From: Anaeramoeba flamelloides
Lineage: Eukaryota > Metamonada > Anaeramoebidae
Assembly: GCA_027625915.1 (NCBI GenBank)
Contig: JANTQA010000047.1
Span: 11,470,001 to 11,534,000 of the forward strand
DNA: 64,000 nt
Reading direction: 5' to 3'
The notes under the pieces are model-generated. The model ran no database searches. It was not told where the DNA came from and saw only the letters and a list, made by a program, of their open reading frames with translations. Shown piece after piece: positions 61,301 through 64,000 of the stretch. The translations under genes and the position numbers were made by a program. Positions within the stretch are counted from its first letter, which is position 1. The number at the start of each line of letters is the position of its first letter.

Positions 61301-64000
61301 TTCATCTTTATTTTCCTTTTCTTTTTCTTCGTCCTTCTCTTTTATTTTTTCTTCTTCATTATTGTCTTTTTTAGCTGTATCTTCTTCATTGTTATTTTGG
61401 TTTTGGTTTTCTTCTTTTAATTTTTTTTCATTTTCTTTATCATCTTTATTTTCCTCTTCCTTTTCTTTTTTTTTTCCTTTTACCATTTCAATTTTATTTT
61501 CATTAACGGTTTGATTTTCGTTTTCATTTATTTCTTTTTCTTTTTCTTGATTTTTGTTTTCATTATCTTCATTTCCATTATTATTTTGATTATTTTTTTG
61601 ATTTTCTTCTTCTTCATCTTCATTTTTTTCTTTTTTAATTTCTAGATTTTCATTGTTGTTTGTGCTATTATTATTTTCTTTTTCGTTTTCATTCTCGATA
61701 TTTTCTTTATCTATATTTTCTTGATCTTTATTTTCTTTATTTTCATTTTCATTCTTATTTTCATTTCCATTTTCATCTTCATTTTTACTTGGTTGGTTTT
61801 GGTTTTTATTTTCCTTATCTTCCCTTTCATTTTTATTTTCTTGGTCAATATTTTCATTTTCAATTTCTTGATTTTTATTTGGAATTTGTTTTTTGTCATT
61901 TCCATTTCCCTTATTTTGATTCTCTTCATTTCTTTCATCTTTATTTTCATGATCTATCTCTTTTTCTTTTTTAATTTCATTTTCTTCTTTTTTATTTTCC
62001 TTTTCTTCATCATTTTCATTTTCATTTTTATTTTTTTTCTCATCTTTATTTTCCTTTTCTTTTTCTTCGTCCTTCTCTTTTATTTTTTCCTCCTCGTCAT
62101 TGCCTTTATTAGTTGTATCTTCTTTTCCTTTTTCTTTTTTGTTTTCTTTATTTTCATTTTCATTTCCAATCTCATTTTTTTTATTTGCTTGAATGTTTTC
62201 TTTTTTGTTTTCTTTATTTTCTTTTACATTTTCATTTTCCTTTTCGTTTTCATTTATTTTTTCTTCTTTTTCATTGTTTTCCTTTTCTTTCTCTTTCTCT
62301 TTTTCTTTTATTTCTTCTTCTTCCTCATCGTCTTTATTTGTTGTATCTCCTTCTTTTTCAATTTCAATTTCATTTACTAGTTGATTTTCGTTTTCGTATT
62401 TGTTATCATTTTCATTTTCCTTATTTTTGCTATCTTTTTCATTTTTATTTTCTTGATTTTCGTTTTCTTTTCCCCTTTCTTTTATTTTTTCTTCTTCTTC
62501 ATTGTCTTTATTAGTTGTATCTTCTTCATTGTTATTTTGGTTTTTGTTTTCTTCCTTTTTTACATTTTTGTTTTCGTTATTTTGGCTTTCATTATTTTCT
62601 AGATTTTCAATTTCTTTTTCATGATTAATATTTTGATTTTTGTCTTTCTCTTCATTTTCAATTAGTAATTTATTTTCTTTATCCTGATCAATTTTATCTT
62701 TATTTTTTTTTTTTTCGTTTTCATTTTTATTTTCTTGGTCAACATTTTGATCATTTTTGATTTCTTGATTTTTATGATTTTCTTGATTTTCTTGATTTTC
62801 ATTTTGGTTATCTTGATCATTTTTATCTTCCTTTTCCTTTTCCTTTTCTTTCTCGTTTACCTTTCCATCTTCATTATCTTCCTTTTCATTTTTATTTCTT
62901 TGGTAAACATTTTCATTTTCAATTTCTTGGTTTTTATTTGTAATTTGTTTTTTGTGATTTTCATTTTCCTTATTAATTTGATTTTCTTCTTCTTTATTAA
63001 TATTTTCAATTTCAATTTCTTGGTTATCATTTTGTTTTGGTATTTCATTATTATTATTATTTTCATTTCCAATTCCAATTTCATTTACTACTTGATTTTC
63101 TTTATCATTTTGATTTTTATCATCTTCCTTTTCTTTATTGATTTCTTGTTTTCCATTTTCATTGTTCTTTTGATTTAATTCATTTTTTGGGGTAAAATCG
63201 TTTTCTTTTATTTTCTTTTTTTCAACATTTTCATTATCTATTTCTTGATCTATCTCTTTTTCTTTTTTAATTTCATTTTCTTCTTCATTTTCATTTTCAT
63301 TTTTATTTTCATTTTTTTTATCATCTTTGTTTTCCTTTTCTTTTTCTTTTTCTCTTTCTTTTATTTTTTCTTCTTCATCATTGTCTTTATTAGTTGTATC
63401 TTTTTCATTATTATTTTGATCAATTCCCTTATCATTTCCTTTTTGATCATTTTTGTCATTGTTATCATTTCCTTTATTTTCTTCATTTTTAGTATTTTCT
63501 TCTTTTTTGTCTTCATTTTCATTTTCTTTTTCTTTTTGATTTTCATGATCATCTTCATTTTTTTTTTCATTATTATGATCATCTTCGTTGTCTTGATCAT
63601 TTTCCTTTTCATTTTCTTCAATTATGATATTAATATCATTTTTATTTTCTTTTTCATTTTCAATATCCTTTTTCTTGTTGCTTTCTTGATTTTCATTTTC
63701 TTCATTTTGATTTTCATGATCATTTTCATTTTCATCTTCATTTTCATTTTCATTTATGATTTTTTTATTATCTGCATTGTCTTCATTTTTGATATTTTCT
63801 TTATCATTTTCAAGATTATTATCATATTTTTTTTCTTCTTTCTCTAATTTTTTATTTTTTTTTACAATATTATCATTTTCGTTTTCTTCTTCCTTTCCCT
63901 TTTCTTCCTTTTTTTCATCTTCTTTATTTTCATTCTCATCTTGATTTTCGTTATTTTGGCTTTCATTATTTTCTAGATTTTTTTCATTTTTTCCATTATT
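52304..64000 (-). CDS. Giant Glu/Lys/Asn-rich repeat protein with six C-terminal fibronectin type III domains (5' end outside window)
   Basis: The frame is open from the right edge to a TAA at 52306-52304, giving 3898 codons without a stop or an intron that I can see. A Met at 61486 lies inside the repeat, with the same kind of sequence open upstream of it, so it is not the start. Roughly the first 3000 residues are Glu, Lys, Asn, Asp and Gln, predicted disordered or coiled, with recurring blocks (see the separate repeat entry). A Lys/Arg/Ser/Pro-rich segment (about 54180-55480) follows, then six FN3 domains (about 52311-54120) with the usual Trp (ICDWEKP, IRWKEP, GNWLKP, LKWKQP, IQWKKV, IKWTKP) and Tyr/Asn-Gly positions (NTKYFVTVQAQNENGYG). 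The fifth has a long Lys-rich loop. No C-terminal membrane segment is seen. Tandem FN3 domains usually bind proteins; a large filament-like or cytoskeletal role is plausible but unproven. Confidence 0.9.
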   Translation of the reverse strand, partial: NNGKNEKNLENNESQNNENQDENENKEDEKKEEKGKEEENENDNIVKKNKKLEKEEKKYDNNLENDKENIKNEDNADNKKIINENENEDENENDHENQNEENENQESNKKKDIENEKENKNDINIIIEENEKENDQDNEDDHNNEKKNEDDHENQKEKENENEDKKEENTKNEENKGNDNNDKNDQKGNDKGIDQNNNEKDTTNKDNDEEEKIKEREKEKEKENKDDKKNENKNENENEEENEIKKEKEIDQEIDNENVEKKKIKENDFTPKNELNQKNNENGKQEINKEKEDDKNQNDKENQVVNEIGIGNENNNNNEIPKQNDNQEIEIENINKEEENQINKENENHKKQITNKNQEIENENVYQRNKNEKEDNEDGKVNEKEKEKEKEDKNDQDNQNENQENQENHKNQEIKNDQNVDQENKNENEKKKNKDKIDQDKENKLLIENEEKDKNQNINHEKEIENLENNESQNNENKNVKKEENKNQNNNEEDTTNKDNEEEEKIKERGKENENQENKNEKDSKNKENENDNKYENENQLVNEIEIEKEGDTTNKDDEEEEEIKEKEKEKEKENNEKEEKINENEKENENVKENKENKKENIQANKKNEIGNENENKENKKEKGKEDTTNKGNDEEEKIKEKDEEKEKENKDEKKNKNENENDEEKENKKEENEIKKEKEIDHENKDERNEENQNKGNGNDKKQIPNKNQEIENENIDQENKNEREDKENKNQNQPSKNEDENGNENKNENENKENKDQENIDKENIENENEKENNNSTNNNENLEIKKEKNEDEEEENQKNNQNNNGNEDNENKNQEKEKEINENENQTVNENKIEMVKGKKKEKEEENKDDKENEKKLKEENQNQNNNEEDTAKKDNNEEEKIKEKDEEKEKENKDENEIKENQENEIEIEKEGDTTNKDNDEEEKIKEKKKENEKENNEKEIEKIKEEVYNENDNENKNSNEKEKEKEDKNNNNENENEKENENQEKNDNNEENLENKENQNNEKKNVKKEEKEKKEENKNDKENKENIKEENKENDNEENLEKEKEKEDKKNNNENRKENENENQNNNEKDTTNKDNEEEEKQNKDKENKNEDKNDQYNEYDQNNENENENKNENENKENQENEKVTAKKDNDEEEKIKEKDEKKEKENKDNEGNLENKENQKNEDDDKKEEDTANKDNDEENIIKKEKDQENKNENNDNEENQENQENENEDQENKNENKKEEDTTNKGNDEEEKIKEKDEEKENENEDNDEHQNEDENKSKSKNENENKEKDEEKEKENEDEKKEKGIENKNNNENENSDNIQEENNKVEENGQIKERIKENDEEKEKEHEENEENLGNNEKKEEKKDDLNLENGNQENSKKEENKGNDNNYKNDQENENEDDIEKEKEHQNEEIIEKDDKENEDENENQENKENEKKNENEKNKNENNLNNNENEGIKKEDKNEKENKNNIGHENENQENKNENEDQENKENENKIQNEKNKENIKEENTKNEENKGNDNNYKNDQENENEKENEKENQNNNEKDTTNKDNEEEKKIIEKDEKKEKENKDDKNQEKKNQEQVKEIEIVNENQENKKENIQANKNLENENENENEENGNENENQQSKNERIIQNNNENDENENKKKEVTKNEENKDKIEENLEDNQNNEKKNLKNQNENLENTEKENQNYNHEKENENNNKEEDNQDENQEKKKENIKEKDNKQMENKNENEIQENNNNKEDKNENNENENLENNEDENQENKNENEDQKNKENKNNEMKKENQKNNENDENYNIKEEKNKFENQENQENENHENKNENNNEEGTTNKDNDESENNKENNQKENQDKEDNEKNKKKIEKKNEEEMEKELENEIIIMEEPIINEKTDNLNYEKDNKNKNLENKKENIQANENFEKENENDNKYEKENPLVNEIEIENKKDTTNKENEEEEKSEEKEKERGNNEKEEKIKEIENENENEDQENNNENNNENNNENNNEEDITKIDIDNNEKNELDQNNNENNTGGEKGNDKEKDQRQENTKEEKEEEKEKGEIKKENENYNEKGNENETENETKNENENENQQSKNEKINKNKDKNDQDKKDDQNNKNKNEKENENKNVKENENENGNENKNENDQENKDQKNIDNENEKENNNSKNNNENLENETQQNDDSNEENKKEIENENHNIEKENIKDEDEKESKNKENIEDKNIGNENEQNEQNEKNKKQIEKKNEEETEKELENEIIIMEEPIINDKADNLKNEQLNENNLEKENEKENEKEKKNDNNKKACENEDNHEKEEENEENNTNEENDNNNKNNNENLENEKEQKEDQKENENIEYTKEENSENEDIKNLEKGNENETGNENTNKDSKKKIKSNSSIQSSETGNENKSENENKNENDNQEKENIENNNRNEDDKENDQNKENLEINNEKEINEDAKESQENEIGNEPETTNIEDENNEDFDNKELINLYFGNKNRNNKEIKNNDTEKPNQENENKEEKNEDLEKKKTKENKTETRNKNNENQEKENEDEKNEENGNEKEYKNGKNENEKEIIILEEPIVNDYADNLKNEQFNENNFENDKEENKKENQNNNENEENEKNKKQIGKKNEEEENELENEIIILEEPIINDYADNLNDEQFNENNFEKEKKTNEENEKKNKENQEKENEENQNNNENEENEENEKNKKQIGKKNEEEMENELENEIIILEEPIVNDYADNLKNEQFNENNFEKEKKNNKENETKDNEKENENEKEKEKEKENENEKENETQKETQNENEIENEIKNKKKNGNKNQNNKENNRSEDENAEIKNKNKNNNNSQENEKEKKQEKTINTKLEPQKNNQNPNKKKSLDLFKQNLNKLLQKNNQFHPIGGVRLIKPQKYNKKKTIQENLPKSNSNQRTPKKDPKHNNKPRSNNFEKSPIPFSVLKEMLNKKMLAKNEKKSTPKKAINKGTGTKLKRIKRIKRNGIRPSSRRIPRTNFQTKQTENEKKNPNIPKSQFISIEKEKKINELNITPKQDFNKKKGKDIKKKNENESKNKNEIKNGNQNQNQKEKKMLELELENEIKIIEKELEKEKSNSLNDQNKQNKIGSEGNESSKDEKENQGNNENQKVEIGDHKKTIKNNIENNSPQFIEHDMENLGEKDQIKKDNDKNEEKKEITPDIKNQNENNSEPIKIGFEKLIKSNKKKNQNNPNQVKEKGKRKGKETETETGEKKETETEMEKGKEKRKRRGVHQKQLIKLLSNPQKPKKQFHTATKQFKTPQKYKKIDYKRNLTISMKELNQRRRRKYNKDQIENQNRRMKDLNFFTNFSNRVPNQITDLKLKERYSTKVICDWEKPNFNGDVEKSYLVEISSLNAKNEIISSQEHQVKTPPFEITKLSSNTKYFVTVQAQNENGYGKPSPSLEFQTKNGNRPNPVIGIELVSIESTNAAIRWKEPEHYGIGIEHYYIQLYKENDPQNNDPLTFTAYKTTHEFNGLKPHQHYSIFINAYNENGNSLDSNEFHFTTQPVSKETVFQFNCSSITPTKVVGNWLKPEIDSTKVIDYYEVKLDRVNKQVPPQYFTTALTHLKIKNLLPNTKYLSSIKAHNSKGFTNSSKSTEFTTLSDIPEIIHLASSVQITSKGITLKWKQPNDNGKQIDNYKIKLQDKKSNKIYEKETNQPSFRFRNLIPDNEYYYQIQAHNEHGYSKVSSKNPQTNIIKTLGVQSKSPKIIKYYNLRSKKCSIQWKKVPNKKKAIDDQNNSNKTKVKKIFKHYKIILSMKQFTTKNIKNIVYFVKRTKYDFNILIPNTKYFLQIENVFTNAPNKIFCSIQFTTKSDKPDKIEEIKILEKNSSQLSIKWTKPIDNGEPIIQYFINVFEKNNNQKPVQVLHTDLTQIQISFLKPNFDYYLTIVSQNSIGNSPQSGVYPFRLSKN
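55880..64000 (-). repeat. Coding repeat array of the giant gene
   Basis: Two block types stand out from the Glu-Asn-Lys background. Block 1, about 35 residues, has the core ENEIIILEEPIVNDYADNL, followed by NEQFNENN; it occurs five times (DNA near 55900, 56160, 56360, 57290, 58400), with a degenerate relative near 54840 (ELELENEIKIIEKEL). Block 2, about 28 residues, has the core EDTTNKDNDEEEKIKEKDEE and occurs at least 14 times from about 58020 to 63410. The array grew by duplication, since the DNA of block 1 copies is nearly identical. On the plus strand the same DNA gives long Phe/Ile-rich open frames that are not genes. Confidence 0.85.

Noticed and set aside
61484-61486. ATG (MVKGKKKEKEE) as start of the giant protein
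   Set aside because: The same frame and the same repeat blocks continue upstream to the window edge, so this Met is internal.
55500-63950. Many long plus-strand frames rich in Phe, Ile, Leu and Ser opposite the giant gene
   Set aside because: They are the complement of the Glu/Asn/Lys codons (GAA AAT read backwards gives ATT TTC) and have no independent support.

Overview
This is a 64 kb piece of a very AT-rich eukaryotic nuclear genome, almost certainly from a free-living protist. The evidence is spliceosomal introns of 53-413 bp (one about 2 kb) with GTAA-type donors and AAG/TAG acceptors, a eukaryotic ribosomal protein gene, a UVSSA-type repair gene, Asn/Lys/Glu-rich low-complexity proteins, and long intergenic stretches filled with homopolymer runs and decayed repeats. 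All eight better-supported genes end in TAA. The style recalls Anaeramoeba or other amoeboid protists, but I cannot name the species.

Layout, left to right. The 3' part of a UVSSA-like transcription-coupled repair gene (1-1733, +). An AT-rich spacer with a cluster of hairpin repeats (about 5130-5830). A tiny spliced gene for a 30-residue membrane peptide (6418-6618, +). A repeat-rich spacer (6.6-15.1 kb) with palindromic elements and MITEs. A 1350-residue gene with the layout of a Vps-C/BLOC-2-like trafficking scaffold (15144-19196, +). A spacer with dispersed repeats, one carrying a 305 bp protein-like insertion. A 745-residue Asn-rich, AT-hook-bearing putative nuclear protein (24769-27006, +). 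A three-exon gene for a small basic protein, reconstructed here from splice signals (32772-32034, -). A further MITE-rich spacer. A three-exon M20C dipeptidase (PepD type, 39300-43258, +). A large foldback element (46594-47139). A three-exon ribosomal protein uL16/RPL10 gene (47740-48709, +). Finally, the 3' 11.7 kb of a giant minus-strand gene (52304 to the right edge) encoding at least 3898 residues: thousands of Glu/Lys/Asn/Gln-rich repeats followed by six fibronectin type III domains.

The genes are unrelated housekeeping or cell-structure genes and do not form a pathway or operon. The most unusual content is (a) several families of palindromic or terminal-inverted-repeat elements, at least one with a Tc1/mariner-like signature, (b) the giant repeat/FN3 protein with conserved short blocks spaced through a disordered region, (c) a UVSSA without the usual C-terminal zinc-finger region, and (d) a micro-gene and a small multi-exon gene that a simple ORF search misses. 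I found no CRISPR array, rRNA or convincing tRNA.
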